DNA from: Salminus brasiliensis | Lineage: Eukaryota > Chordata > Actinopteri > Characiformes > Bryconidae | Assembly (NCBI RefSeq): GCF_030463535.1 | Contig: NC_132878.1 | Span: forward strand, 86,217,355-86,281,354 | DNA length: 64,000 nucleotides | Direction: 5' to 3' | Part shown: positions 11,558 through 23,269 of the stretch, piece by piece | How positions within the stretch are numbered: position 1 is the stretch's first letter | Layout of the letters: each line of letters starts with the position of its first letter | The notes under the pieces: model-generated | Databases searched by the model: none | Told to the model about the DNA's origin: nothing | Seen by the model: the letters and a program-made list of their open reading frames with translations, nothing else | Program-made: the position numbers and the translations under genes

Positions 11558-12048
11558 TACAGTATATGGACAAAAGTACTGGGACACCTGATTCTGAGTA
11601 TTAAAATCCTGCTTTTGTTGGAGTTACTGTCTCTACAGTCCAGTAAAGGCAGTCTCCTAGATTTTGGGGAGGATTTGATTCAATGAGCATTAGTGAGGTC
11701 AAGATGTTAGATGATCACCACCCTCCCTCACCCCCTACTCCCCAACTCATTCCAAAAGTATTGAAGCACCATCATTTCTGATAACACAGTTCCATTGCAC
11801 CACAGCTCAATGCTGGGGGCTTTCTACCCCTCTAGCCCATGCCTGGCATTAGCTGGCATGGTGCCAATAGGTTCATGTTTATGTGCTCCAGAGAGTCCTA
11901 TTCTATTGGCCATACTTCTCTACAGGGACTACACAACCTGTGTGTGTGTATGTGAATTTGCACATCTGTGTCAGCAATGGGTGCAATTTAAAATAGCTGA
12001 ATGTATTCCTTAGAAGGGGTGTCCACAAAAATGTGAACATTTAGTGTA
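11558..12048 (+). mobile_element. Full-length GTGGACACC MITE, TA-flanked
   Basis: 491 bp. The left end TACAGTATATGGACAAAAGT...GGGACACC is an imperfect inverted copy of the right end (GGGGTGTCCACAAA...ATTTAGTGTA). Ends in TA on both sides, as in Tc1/mariner-type elements. No transposase. Other copies: 7660-7860, 29815-30185, 32842-33340, 56650-57096; fragments at 45115-45165 and 60755-60845. Confidence 0.75.
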
Positions 12049-12439
12049 TCATTTGTCATATAATGGATACCTTTACACATTAATTTTCTAAACATAGTTT
12101 TTAAATGCCATGTGATATTTTATTTTTTAAGTAGTGAAGTTTCCCAAATGTGTTCTCAAACAAGTGTTTAGAACCTAAACATTTGCATTTACAGTGTTTA
12201 TTATCTCTTATTATTTAGTTTTCATACTGGTTTCCAATGTGGAATGCTAATGACATTAAAGGTAGCTAATGACGCAACAATTACGTGTTTACTTTGTGAG
12301 AGTGTTTAATATGCATTGTTGTAGCCAATAGAAAAATACCATTGCAGACATTGGGATGAAAGTGAAGATCTGATCTGATCCCAGTCCTCCACAAACATTA
12401 ACCCGCTTTGACTGGACTCTGGGGGCTCTGAAAGAAGAC

Positions 12440-12477
12440 AAGAGTTTCAGGCTCAGAGCGAAAGAGATTGAGAGAGA

Positions 12478-12533
<56 letters not shown>

Positions 12534-12860
12534 GAGAGAGAGAGAGACAGACAGAGAGAACAAGGGAGAACGAGAGAAAACGAGAGGGGGGGATTAAAGC
12601 GTTTCTAATTTAAATAAACCCTTCGGCAGACTAAAACTGGCAGCTAGCTTCCCCTCTGTGCACAGGAAAAGAAAGAAACAAAGAAAAGGGAAAAGAACGA
12701 GGGCAGGAGGAAAGCAGAGATAAATAGAGATGTAGAGATGTCTCCACGTGTGTTTGGCTTCAGGAGTAGATGTGTAGAGTAAGGGTGGGAGGAGATAATG
12801 GAGAGGGGGAATGAGAAAGTGATGCTAAAAGACAAAAAAGGGAGATGAGCAAGAGAGACA
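12440..12860 (+). repeat. Purine-rich tract with (GA)n core
   Basis: (GA)n at about 12478-12535 inside 400 bp that is overwhelmingly A and G on the plus strand. Confidence 0.9.
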
Positions 12861-12984
12861 ACAAGCTCGTAATGACAACAAATGAAAGTGAGATGGGACT
12901 GTGATATGAGAAATGTGAACTGGGGGAATGTTTTGTGCTTTAGAGTGCATTTTGAAGTTTTGTATGGATGGGGTTCTTTTTTCT

Positions 12985-13012
12985 TTTTTTCTTTTTTTTT
13001 TTTTTTTTTTTA
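12985..13012 (+). repeat. Poly-T run
   Basis: Long T homopolymer with one interrupting C; possibly the tail of a retrocopy, but no body recognised. Confidence 0.8.
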
Positions 13013-13139
13013 CAGATTTAGTATATGATTATAATCCAGCTCTTCAGATTACATAAAAAACGTTTATATTGATTGAAGCTCAAATTATTCTCCACTGATA
13101 TCAGGGTTTTTCTCTTTTATTTTACCATGAGCTGAGAAA

Positions 13140-13465
13140 TCTGATTTCATAATAATGAGAAAGGATGTAAAAATAAGGAGGAAACATCTCGAAATATTGA
13201 GATAATAGCTCAAAATAATGAGAAATCATTTCAAAGTATCAAGAAGGCATACCAATAACTTATTATCTCAAAATAATGATAGTGTCTATTTCAAAATGTC
13301 TGAGTATCTCAAAAATAATGACAGTGTTTCAAAAAGTCAGAGTACCTTGAAATGTATAAGTGTTTTAAAATAATGACTGAGTTTATTAAAACAGTGAAAT
13401 AGTGTCTCACAATGTCTAAATATCTCAGAATAAGAACTTAGTATCTCTATATAATGAGAAGATTT
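13140..13465 (+). repeat. Degenerate minisatellite, TCTCAAAATAATGAG unit
   Basis: At least ten diverged copies of (A)TCTCAAAATAATGA(G) spaced 20-40 bp. Confidence 0.8.
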
Positions 13466-13539
13466 CTCCGGATATTGAAAAAGTCATTACAGTTTGGTTT
13501 ACTCTCACTGAAACCAGACGGTTTGGAGTTGTCATAATT

Positions 13540-13745
13540 CTTGAACTTTAGTTTATGCTTACATTCATGGCGTTTGGCCGACACTCTGATCCACAGAGAC
13601 TTACATTTAAAACATATTAAACATGTAGGTGAATGTAGAGTAAGGACTGTGTGCAGTGTGGTGTGTCTATTTAGCCGGGAGGTCAAACCTCTGACACTGG
13701 GAGGGCAGTGTTGTGTTGTTAACCACAATGCTACACCGTCCTTCA
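13540..13745 (-). mobile_element. tRNA-derived SINE with L2-like tail, minus orientation
   Basis: On the minus strand: GGTGTAGCATTGTGGTTAAC head (box A-like), then GAGGTTTGACCTCCCGGCT (box B-like), ending GATCAGAGTGTCGGCCAAACG and ATGAATGTAAGC, the tail shared by L2-mobilised SINEs. Confidence 0.7.
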
Positions 13746-13749
13746 GTCT

Positions 13750-14925
13750 AGTTAATTTTTAGAGTGATGAGCGAAGCAATGTGTAATATCATGCTTCTTT
13801 TTGTATTGGTTTGTGGACTCCATGGGGTCTCCATACATAACTTACAAGACCATGCCTTTTTAGGGCCCTATACTATTTATTATACCATATATATCATTTT
13901 ATATATAATAACCTTTTAACCACACAAGCAACCATTTGAGAGTTAAATGTTCTTTGATTTGTTAGGGTTCTAAATAGAACCAATGTTTTTACTATTGAAG
14001 AGCACTCAATTGCATCATTTCTGCTTTGTTATTTACATCTCCAATTTTTGAACATCGATCCCAAAAGGAAATAAACAGCGCCTAAATACATTTCAGTTCC
14101 TATGCTGCTGGAAGTACAAAGAAGTTCCACTCCAGTCCTACAAGGATTTCAGTACCCAAGTATTTTGTTTGGTGTAATGTTTATTTTCTTAGTATTCAAG
14201 TTGTTTTTGCTATAGGCTACTTTTATTTGTGCAATTACTTCATTTAAGGAGTTCTTAAACATAGAAAAGAAACATTTAACAAGACAAAGATCCATTTAAG
14301 ATTTTAGTGGTAGAACAGATAAAGTCTTTCCCAAAGTAGCTCTGAGGGACTTCCTCTTAAATGGTGTTCTGCACATAAAGCATACTCTTTAAATTTAGAA
14401 TAAACAAGCAGAACAAACAGGACAAATGTGAAGAATGTTTACCAACCAGCAAGTGAACAACTAACACTAAAATAAACACTAGGTGTTAATTGGGTTACGA
14501 ATTTAACACCTTTCACAGAGGTTGCAAGACTGCAATCCACTTGGACGTAACTTCACTGATGGCTCCATTGTATGGATGGTGTGATAGAAGAGAGACAGAA
14601 GGGTCAACAATGGTTTAAGGCACAGTGGAAAACTTCAGTTTGTGGGAGCCTCAGAGTGTGAATTTCATTAGTACATATAAACGCATTAGGGAAGTGGGTG
14701 AGACAGAAACTTTATGTGGAATATCAAGAAGAACCATGTTTGAAAAAGAGATTCTGAGTGAGAACAATCATTGAAAATTCTTCATTAAATAAAGTAAAAT
14801 CTTTCCTAAAAAGTGCTGTTTCCTAAAAGTGTTCTATAATGAAATATTATATTATGGAATATTATTAATATATTGAAATATTATTAATGGTATAGATGAA
14901 TAATAAGAGTTCAGCACATAAAAGT
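13750..14925. other. Intergenic DNA, mostly unrecognised
   Basis: Contains GGTTCTA/TAGAACC words near 13960 that may be MITE debris. No gene seen. Confidence 0.4.
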
Positions 14926-14929
14926 GACA

Positions 14930-15860
14930 AATCATGATCCTCAAACACAGTTGTGTCCTCCTTTAAAAGAAAATCTAGTATAACCAAAACAGAGCTGTAA
15001 AACAAGCCAATTCCAAAACCCCAGTTATGTAATAGACTTCACTCGCTATATTTACACCTCCTAAATTTATATCAACTCTGCCCACAAGTGAAAACCTTGA
15101 AGCTGTGATGGGGTCAAATGCAATGGAGACTTCAGAAGAATGTGGTGTTTTTTGATGCTTCTAACACTGGAGAGCAACACATCACCACCAGACTCCGCTG
15201 GTTCCCAGGATACGAGTTGCTACGCAAACCATCATGACCACAGTTTTTCCACAGCGTGTCCTCTAGAAGGGGAGCTCAGACTTGGCAAGCGAAGAAGTGA
15301 AAGCCGGGGAGGCAAGGAGCTAGCCGCGCTAGGCTAAAAGCTAATGCAAGACAAGCTAATTGTACCGTCTCTTCTCTCCAACATCCCCTCCCTCGAAAAC
15401 AAACTGACCTACCTCAGCTGACTAGCAAGCTGGATCTAAACAGACATCAGAAGGGAAGGTGCTGGCTTATCATTTTTTGAGACTTGAGAAAGCCAAAGCC
15501 AGAAAGTGAGTGTAGGGCTAAAAGCTAACTCTAACAGCTAACAGCACATCAGAAAGAACACAACGAGAGAACAGCAACACTATCCAGTGAGACTTAGGAA
15601 TAATTACGATAAATAATGTTAATCAAATTACATTTTGTTACAGAGCAAAAACAATTCTATGCTATGCTTAGTGGCTACAAGCCATCACAGTGCCGTAAAC
15701 CAGCCAATAAAAGCAGAGCTTATCATGTTTGTTTGTTTTTTCACAAGCCCACCATAATACGAAAACCGGCGTCCTTTAACGGGAAGCAAATTAACAGGGT
15801 TGTAAATATGTTTGTAAAATCACATCTAAGCATTTTGCCCCAACACTAGTCACATACCTA
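14930..15860 (+). repeat. Unclassified dispersed repeat (GGCTAAAAGCTAA family), copy 1
   Basis: Shares in order AACCAAAACAGAGCTG, AGGCTAAAAGCTAATGC, AGCAACACTATCCAG, CCGTAAACCAGCCAAT and AACAGGGTTGTAAATA with 40560-41215, and part of these with 53630-53840. The sequence at 15330-15440 recalls the start of a LINE open frame but has stops. Confidence 0.65.
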
Positions 15861-16531
15861 CTATCTACACATTAACAAAAGTACTTATGAATACTAAATA
15901 AATGCATTATTTGGCACCTTTAACTTCTTACTGACTTATAGAACATACTATGTGTTATTACTCAGTAATTACATGGAAATCAGTGTAAACGAAAGGTCTG
16001 GAACTGCAGACGTCCGGGAACCTCTTTTCTCCTTTAGAAAGAAAAAGAACTATCCATTGATCCATGCTGAATGGAGGCTTAGACCAACCATAGTCCTATA
16101 GATTTCCCACCCTGTAGAGTTTAGTACAAACCCTAATGTTCCTCAGCAGATCTGATTACTGTCTTCAGAAGTCACTGATTAACTGGATGAGGCATGTTAG
16201 GTTTGGGCTGGAGGTGAAACCTTTAGGGTTGGGAGATCTTCAAGCTGAAGGTTGGTGACCACTTTCTTGCAGGTCTGCGAGAAAGAAAGAACCACAGAAA
16301 GAAGGGCTCCTTGCTCAGGCAGCAAACTTGTAGATTCAAAATATAGGTTTTAAAGCAATCCCCACTTGACATGACCAGGAATATACCCCGTGACATGCCT
16401 TTAGAAGATGACACGGTGGGATTACACAGTCCCCCGGTATAAAAACTCGTGTGCGAGAAGCGAGACAGGCATCCCCGTTGACTATACATAGGTATGCCTA
16501 GAAGAAAACGGAGTAGAGTCCTTCTCTCAAG

Positions 16532-16533
<2 letters not shown>

Positions 16534-16586
<53 letters not shown>

Positions 16587-16608
16587 ACAACACACACACA
16601 CACACACG
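16534..16608 (+). repeat. (CT)n-(CA)n compound microsatellite
   Basis: About 25 CT units, then about 9 CA units. Confidence 0.97.
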
Positions 16609-16609
16609 A

Positions 16610-16950
16610 CCTGGCTCAGGCTTCAGCGGCGCTGAAGTGGAGCGGCGACGCGGAGAGAACCATAAATCTTCATATAGCGGCTGTTTTGATTAATGCAGCC
16701 GAGTCGAGCTAGGGGGCTGGACCTATCCCATTACGCCCTAATGGAAGATGGAGCGCCGCTGTCTCCACCACTAGGCCCCTGTCATTTGTTCCACTTTGCA
16801 GTCCATTTGGCCGAGAGACTACAAGCCACTCCATCAAAAATATTTTCAGAGTTAATTTCCGCCCGCTTAATTCGCCTTGATTCGGATTGCGTATCGAATG
16901 GCAGGATCGATTTTCGCCTGGCGTCTAAATTAAATAAAGGGGGGGGGGGT
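16610..16950. promoter_or_regulatory. Candidate conserved non-coding element D (strongest)
   Basis: CpG-containing, repeat-free, dense in homeodomain cores: TTTTGATTAATGCAGCC, an inverted pair CCATTA-5-TAATGG at 16728-16744, GTTAATTTCCGCCCGCTTAATTC, CTAAATTAAATAAAG. The 148-codon frame across it has no protein-like feature. Best regulatory-element candidate in the window. Confidence 0.5.
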
Positions 16951-17700
16951 TATACTTTAAGACTGCGTTTCTTTTCTTTTCTCTTTTCTCTTTCTCTGCC
17001 CCCTCGTTTTCAGCCGTCTTTCACTTCGGCACCCCTCTCCTCATTCTCGGCTCCCTCGTTGCATCTCATTTCCATTCTTCTTCCCTTTTTTATTCGGGTT
17101 TTTTATGATGTTGGGGGACGACCAGTCGCGTCGTGGTAGTTACAGATAATCCCTGACTTTGCCGGAAGACAAATGGAGCAAGTTTGCGCATTTATGGATC
17201 TTTCAAACAACTGCAATGGAGACATTATGCTTTTCTAACTGATGCGCAAATTGCAAATATACCCAAAGTCCTCTTTCCTCAAGTATGTGTTGGGTTTACC
17301 TGAAGTATGGTGGCTTGTTTGGTTGTGTGTGAGTTTTTTTTGTGTGTGTGTCTGTGTGTGTGTATGGTGGTAAAAGGGGGGGGGGGGGGGGGTGCCGTAG
17401 GAAAGTACCAAAAAAAAAAAAGGAAAGGGGCGAAAACGCAGGAAAAAAGCGCAGTGACAAATTGGTCTAGTGTGTCGCGAATTCCCTTTTAGATTTAAAG
17501 CCGCGTGTAGCCCATCGTCATATCTTTCCAGAGTAATTTATTTTCTCATTTCTCTCGCTCCCTCAGTCCCCCTCTGTGTGAATTTATCTGTTGGCCCCTG
17601 CGCAAGAGCTCCAGTCACGTGTCGTGGAGGTGGTGTGGGGGGCGGTGGGGGTCAATAAAAGTCTCTAGCGACAACTGTTTCCCCCCCAGCTCTTGTCTTT
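16951..17700. other. CpG-bearing flank with G17 and pyrimidine tracts
   Basis: Pyrimidine-rich stretch 16970-17105, a run of 17 G at 17376-17392, GCGCAAGAGCTCCAGTCACG at about 17601 and a TC-rich tail. Could be the flank of element D. No gene seen. Confidence 0.5.
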
Positions 17701-17999
17701 CTCTCACTATCTCTTTTCCTCTTCTCTTCTCTTTTCTATTTTGTGGTTCCTTAACACTTTACCCCCCTAACTTCAGACCCTCGTAGACCACTGTTTTCCA
17801 AAAAACTTCAAATAGCGCAGAAAAGTTTCCAAATATTCGCTCAGGACCATTTCTGAAACATTTACACGAAACATTTACATTAAAGGTGACAAATACAAAG
17901 TTTAAGCATTTTACAGTGTTTTCTGATGTATAAATAGTGAGTATGTGAATTGTGCTTGTCATCGGAAGCCAGAGTCAGAGAGAGCACAATTGGTCTAGC

Positions 18000-18300
18000 T
18001 CTTTCAGGGGTGGGTTGATGGCACTTCCTCCCCACATCATGCCAAGTGTGATGCTGGTCAGAACAGGCGTCTGGTGGTCGTTGTATCGGAGCTGGGGAGA
18101 TGCGCTTTCCTCAGAGCGCGGTGGCTGCCTAGTGAAGCTGCATCAGTTGCAGTTCGAAAAGAAATAGTGTTTGGCTTCACATGTGTCAGAGGAGGCGTGC
18201 TAGTCTTCATCCTCAGAGGCTTTGCTAATGATAGGGGGCGTTCACATGAACCAAGATTGGGTAATTGGCCTTCCAAATTGGGTAGAAAAATTAAATAGAT
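18000..18300 (+). repeat. SINE-like dispersed repeat
   Basis: TCGGAGCTGGGGAGATGCGC, TTTCCTCAGAGCGCGGTGGC, GTTCGAAAAGAAATAGTG and TGTGTCAGAGGAGGCGTGCT, then TGGGTAATTGGCC...GGGTAGAAAAATTAAA. I know these blocks from an abundant otophysan repeat. Single copy here. Confidence 0.65.
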
Positions 18301-19570
18301 TTTTATATTTATTTATATTTTTAATTGGGTTGGGGTGCATTTACAACCCTGTTATTTCACCCCTAAATGAAACATTAGAAAAAAAGCATAGCTGTGTTTT
18401 TAGCACTGAAAGTAGTACTGGATAGTGTTTCTGTCCTCTCACTGTGTCCTCTCAGCCAGATGTTCTGTTAACAAGACATTATTAGCTTTTGGCTTTGCCA
18501 CCACTCACTTCCACAGGATGGGCTTTCTTAAATCTTACCATTCAAAAAATAAGCTGGTACTTTTCCTTCTGATGTGTAGTTAGTCCAAGTCTGAGGTACT
18601 GCAGGTTGTTTTCAGTTGAGGGGACGGTGGAAAGTTGAGACAGCTAGCTTTAGATAGATTGTTAGCTTTTAGCCTAGTACAGATCCTTGTTTGCTTCCCT
18701 GGCTTTGAGTTCCTCTTCTACAGACACTGGTGCACTAACAACCACAGTCATTTTCTTTTTAATAAAGAAACAACAGTGTTTGAGGTTTATGGTTTGTTAC
18801 TGCCATGTACTGAACTCTCATTATTTGAGCATACCATGGTAAATACAGTTTTCCATTCTAGGGTATTTAAAAAAAATAAAGACATATACATCAAATAACA
18901 TTGTACTTTCTGAAAGCAAAATCATCATACAATCTTTATTCTGCCATTATTACAAATGACACAAGCAGTTAAGAAGGCACTGATGTGAATGTGACATTAA
19001 GGTAAATACCTGATCATTTTCACGCAAATCTGCTGATGTTTACTTCTAAAAGATTTTAACAGAACATTTTAATGCTGATCATTTATAAGATCGTTGCTAA
19101 AATTTCGAGGCTTGATCCCCGAGGCTTAGTGTGGTGTGTGTGTGGGGGGTCCTAATTAACTGCCTATTCTGTTTATAGCATCAAACATCTAGTTCAGATG
19201 TTTAAAAAAAGTCTCTTTGGATTTGAAAATGTAAAATGGTTCAAATGGCAGAAAATAAAGCGAGGGCCAGCTCTTTGAGGACACAAAGGCAGTGGTAAAG
19301 ACAACCCCTGGTGTGACTTTATTGACTTGTCCCAGGCCACAACACACTCTGTCAGTTTGAGTCCACACATCAGTTACCGTCTGATTCTTAAGAAAAACTG
19401 CCCCAACCCCAAATAATGAAATAAATACACAACACACAGTTAAACGGCCTCTGGTAAGATACACATTGTGTCAATATTAATCTTTCTGACAGAAGATCGA
19501 AATATAGCGACTGTCACACATCATCTTCCCTCTCTCCTGTCTCTTTGTGGAATTGGGAAATAGAGAGAGA
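18301..19570. other. Intergenic DNA, nothing recognised
   Basis: AT-rich, short open frames without recognisable content. Confidence 0.4.
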
Positions 19571-19575
19571 AACAC

Positions 19576-19585
<10 letters not shown>

Positions 19586-19621
<36 letters not shown>
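19586..19621 (+). repeat. (GA)n microsatellite
   Basis: About 18 GA units. Confidence 0.95.
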
Positions 19622-19625
<4 letters not shown>

Positions 19626-19789
19626 GAATAGCACATATAGATGGTGGAAATGGTTTGTGAAAAGTGAAAATTCAGGTATAGTATTTAGTACAGGAAAAGT
19701 TACAGAGGCAGAGAGATTATTGGGGGGTTAATAAAGAAAGAGAGAGCAAAAGAAAGCCAGACAGGTAGACAGATATGGAGGACCCACCA

Positions 19790-20455
19790 GAGATGATTTT
19801 ATGAGCATACGATTGCTTTCATTGGGGCTCCACTCTCTCTGTCAATTTCCGTACTGTGGCCTTGATTTAATTTATAGACCTGTTTCAAGTGTCTCAGCTC
19901 TTACTGTAATGCGGCTACAGTCAGGAGGCACAGGGCCACAGAAACTCAATGGCAAGCCAAAGCTAAGCATACATTACCTTCCCTAGACCTCCACCCATCC
20001 AGGCCAATTTTCAAATGGCCCCTTAACCACTTCATCCAAATGTGTGAGATAAATGTGACCCATTACTACTTCTCACTTCTCCAAACAGAGAAGCAAGTGT
20101 GTAAAAATACCGAAAATACATTAAACATCAATGCCTTGGTTGAGTCTAGATAAAACAGTGATGAGGAACCAGGCAGGACTGGATGACTGTGCTAGAGCAG
20201 TATGTAGGGTCTTGTTTCCGCTCTGGAAACATTGCCTTGCTCAGACGATGCTTATCTAGCAATCATAAATCTGCCAATTGGTCCCCAGGGATTGCTGAGG
20301 TCACGCAATGGTAACACTGAGGATTAGAGGGTATTGTATTTAGTGCTTATCGGCAGACGATTAACACTGCTGTAACAGCGATTAGGGCTAATTAGAGTAT
20401 ATTAGCCCATGAGTGTCTATACATCAGAAGGCCCATAATTATAAGCTTTTTGATT
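19790..20455. promoter_or_regulatory. Candidate conserved non-coding element E
   Basis: Two blocks. 19800-19930: GATTGCTTTCATTGGGGCTC, TTTAATTTATAGACC, TACTGTAATGCGGC. 20200-20455: GCTCTGGAAACATTGCC, TCATAAATCTGCCAATTGG, CAGACGATTAACACTGCTGT, GCTAATTAGAGTATATTAGC, CCCATAATTATAAGC. No repeat or frame. Confidence 0.4.
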
Positions 20456-20639
20456 TCTGTTTGAACCCTGGTTGTTTCCTTGTTTGCCTTTTTACTGTAT
20501 ATATTCCTTAAAGATACTATAAAGATAGTGTTCTTCCAGTTATCTCGATTTCACATTTGTAACATGCAGGGGTCTAAATATTTATTCGGTGAGACTTTAT
20601 GTGTCAGTTCTCAGTGGATCTTTGTGCTCATTTCAAGAA

Positions 20640-20870
20640 TTCATTCATCTTCTTATCCTCTTCTTCCTGGTCAGGGGTGAGGTGGGTCAAGAGCTTACCT
20701 GTAATCATTGGGAACAAGACATGAATAGCCCCTGAACAGGGCACCAGTCTACAGCAAGGCACCACACACATTCTCTCATGTCTAGGGACAACGTAGCATA
20801 GCCAATCTATCTACAATGTGTGTATTTGGGAGGTGGAAGGAAATTGGACCCTAGATACGCTTAATACCTA
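20640..20870 (+). repeat. Decayed dispersed teleost repeat
   Basis: ATTCATTCATCTTCTTATCC, GGTCAGGGGTGAGGTGGGTC, AGGGCACCAGTCTACAGC, CCAATCTATCTACAATGTGT and TTTGGGAGGTGGAAGGAAA follow the order of a very common fish repeat. Confidence 0.6.
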
Positions 20871-20879
20871 ATAACTCAC

Positions 20880-22060
20880 CTTATTCAACACTCAATTCAT
20901 CTGTGCAAAAAGTTATTTACCCCTTCCTTTGAATAGCTTGTTATATCCCTTTAGCAACAACAACTACAGACAAATACTTTCTGTGGTTGTATAGTGTCTC
21001 ACAGTGCCAGGTACTTGGCCCACTCCTCGACTGAGGCAAAGAGAAGTTATACACAGAATTATACACTTAGTTAGTTTCCTTTTTGTAATATAATTGAGTA
21101 TTGACAATACTTATTTTCAAAATTTCAGTTGTAGCCTGATAAATGTCACAATTTTGGACAAACACAACCTAACTAAACTAACACATACATACTTAAGATA
21201 AGATAGTCCTTTATTGGTCCCGCAGTGGAGAAATTCCCAATACTTATTTAGTATAATGCTTTTACTGAGCACATTGAGTAAACATTCACATTGCAGGCCA
21301 GAAAAAGTAAGTGACTTTTGTGTTAATGAGGAGCTCATTTGCACACTGTGTTTCACATTTAAAAAGATGAGATTTTATCTTGGATCTTGAAATCTCCACT
21401 ATCAGAAAAAAAATTAACTAGAACGGTTACCATGGAAGAACACCAAAAATTAAGGAAGCCACTACTGTTCAAAAGAGCACATTGCTGCCCATCTCAAGTT
21501 CACCCAAACCCACATGGATGTTCTACAATGCTTCTGGGAGAGGTTTTAATAAACAGATGAGACAAAAGTATGTGCAAATTCACAATGCTATGTTTGTGGG
21601 GGAAAAGGACACTGCATACCAACCACAAAAACTTTGCTGCCTGATTGCCTCGGAGCCTTGCAAGCATTGAGAGAACATGCATTTAAGTGTGTCTCAAAAT
21701 ATTTGTAATTTAAGGGCAGTCTGTGACCTTAAGCTAAAAAAATGCTGGGTGATGCAGTAAGACAACGACCCAAAGCACACAACTAAATAAAGGTTGAAAA
21801 ATGGACAAGTCAAAGTCCTGACCTTAACCCTATAGAGATGCTGTGACCTGAAGATGGTGACGCATGAGATGTACAAGCAATTCAGTATTTACAAACTGGA
21901 ACACATTTGCAGAGGAATGGTCTTGAGGTTCTACTCAGCATTGTGCATGTCTTATACAGGAAAGGTTTGCTGGCGGTGATTGCTGCCAAAGGGGGGGGTC
22001 TGCAGGTTATTAAATGCAGTGGTTCACCTACCTACCTACTGTTTGTGTGTTATTAGTTTA
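20880..22060 (+). mobile_element. Tc1-like transposase remnant
   Basis: Plus strand. 21745-21850 still reads close to the catalytic end of a Tc1 transposase: GACAACGACCCAAAGCACAC (a DNDPKHT-type motif) and GTCCTGACCTTAACCCTATAG (PDLNPIE-type), then AGGAATGGTC and GTGATTGCTGCCAAAGG near 21975. Stops and frameshifts throughout. The 20885-20990 stretch looks like its leading end. Dead element. Confidence 0.8.
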
Positions 22061-22289
22061 GTTAGATTGTGTTTGTCTATAATTGTGACTTAGATAACAA
22101 TCAGACCACATTTTATTAGTAATCAATGCAGAAATATAGGTTCTTTCCAGAGGGTTCATTTACTGTTTTCTTGCTACTGTATAATATTAAAGATGAAAAT
22201 GAAAAACTGTTCAGTTAAAATCAAATCTTTATGAATATTTATGCTTCTACTGAGCTGCATATATACTGGCATATGTGTTCCAACCTGTA

Positions 22290-22620
22290 AAGACAAGATT
22301 AATAAAATTAACTAATAAAAACGAATGTTAGCCAAATACAATACAAATTGTTATACAGATAATGTAAATATCATACACACGACTTATAAATAACTTCTCT
22401 AAATGGGCTACAACTACCAGTGACCTTCCAGTAAGACAGTGGAAACAAACACTGTAACTTAATAGTGAGCTAAACAAAATAAACTTAGCTCATAAAAATT
22501 ATTTATTTGATTATTTTCACTCAAAATAAGCCACTCATATTGATTAGCTTCACTTTTTAGTAAGTAGTAAAAGGTTTTGTGACATTGTGACCTGCCTTCC
22601 TCAGGTGCTGTTGTTAAAGT
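22290..22620 (+). repeat. Unclassified AT-rich dispersed repeat, copy 2
   Basis: Matches 8745-9130 in blocks such as CCAGTAAGACAGTGGAAACA and TTAATAGTGAGCTAAA. Confidence 0.5.
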
Positions 22621-22635
22621 ATGAACAATGCACGT

Positions 22636-22808
22636 CACAAAGCAAAAGTTGTCTTAAACAGGTTTCATGAACAGGAGGAATCAAGCAATCATGTCAACAT
22701 GGACCAAAATCTCTAAGGGATCCAAACCATGAAGAATTAGGGCTGTTTTAAGAGCAAAGGGATGTCTAGTGAAGTATAGTGTTTCTAATAAGGTACTCAG
22801 TGAGTGAC
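22636..22808 (+). repeat. Dispersed transposon-like repeat, 3' part, second copy
   Basis: Matches 37571-37835 over several blocks (GTCACAAAGCAAAAGTTGTC, AATCATGTCAACATGGACCA, TTCTAATAAGGTACTCAGTG). Shorter by an internal deletion. Confidence 0.6.
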
Positions 22809-23269
22809 TATATTTTAGATGTTGTTAAAATGTGTATCAGATGTTGCAACTGGAAGATGTCACACAAAGGCCAGGAACATATCTGGAGGGGTTTTAAGTT
22901 CATAAAGTGGGTCCGTAGAGAATATACACGTGTCTTCCAGATGTACTGGAACCAATTATTTTGTTTTTGATATAAACTAAATATTACATTATGGAAAATG
23001 GAAAATAGCTGGATTCCCTTATGAATCAACAAATTTTTATATATCTGCACTGCTTTTTGCCCACTACAACAACTGACAAATTGGTGCATTCAGCACCACA
23101 GGAGCAAAAGAGCATGTGCACCCTGTTCTTAATGGTTTCAGCCTTAAGTCTATATGTGGTATTAGTGGTCAGTGGCTATGTTCAGCAGTGAGGATTAACC
23201 TTATTGGCCACAGTGGCAGGATCAGGAACCTGGTCTTTATCCATCACATTTTGGCATGAGATTAAGTGA

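Noticed and set aside
16223..16603. 126-codon minus frame with Arg-Glu run
   Set aside because: Produced by the CT microsatellite.
16693..17139. 148-codon frame
   Set aside because: Crosses candidate element D and a pyrimidine tract; the end is low-complexity Ser/Phe/Leu and no domain is seen.
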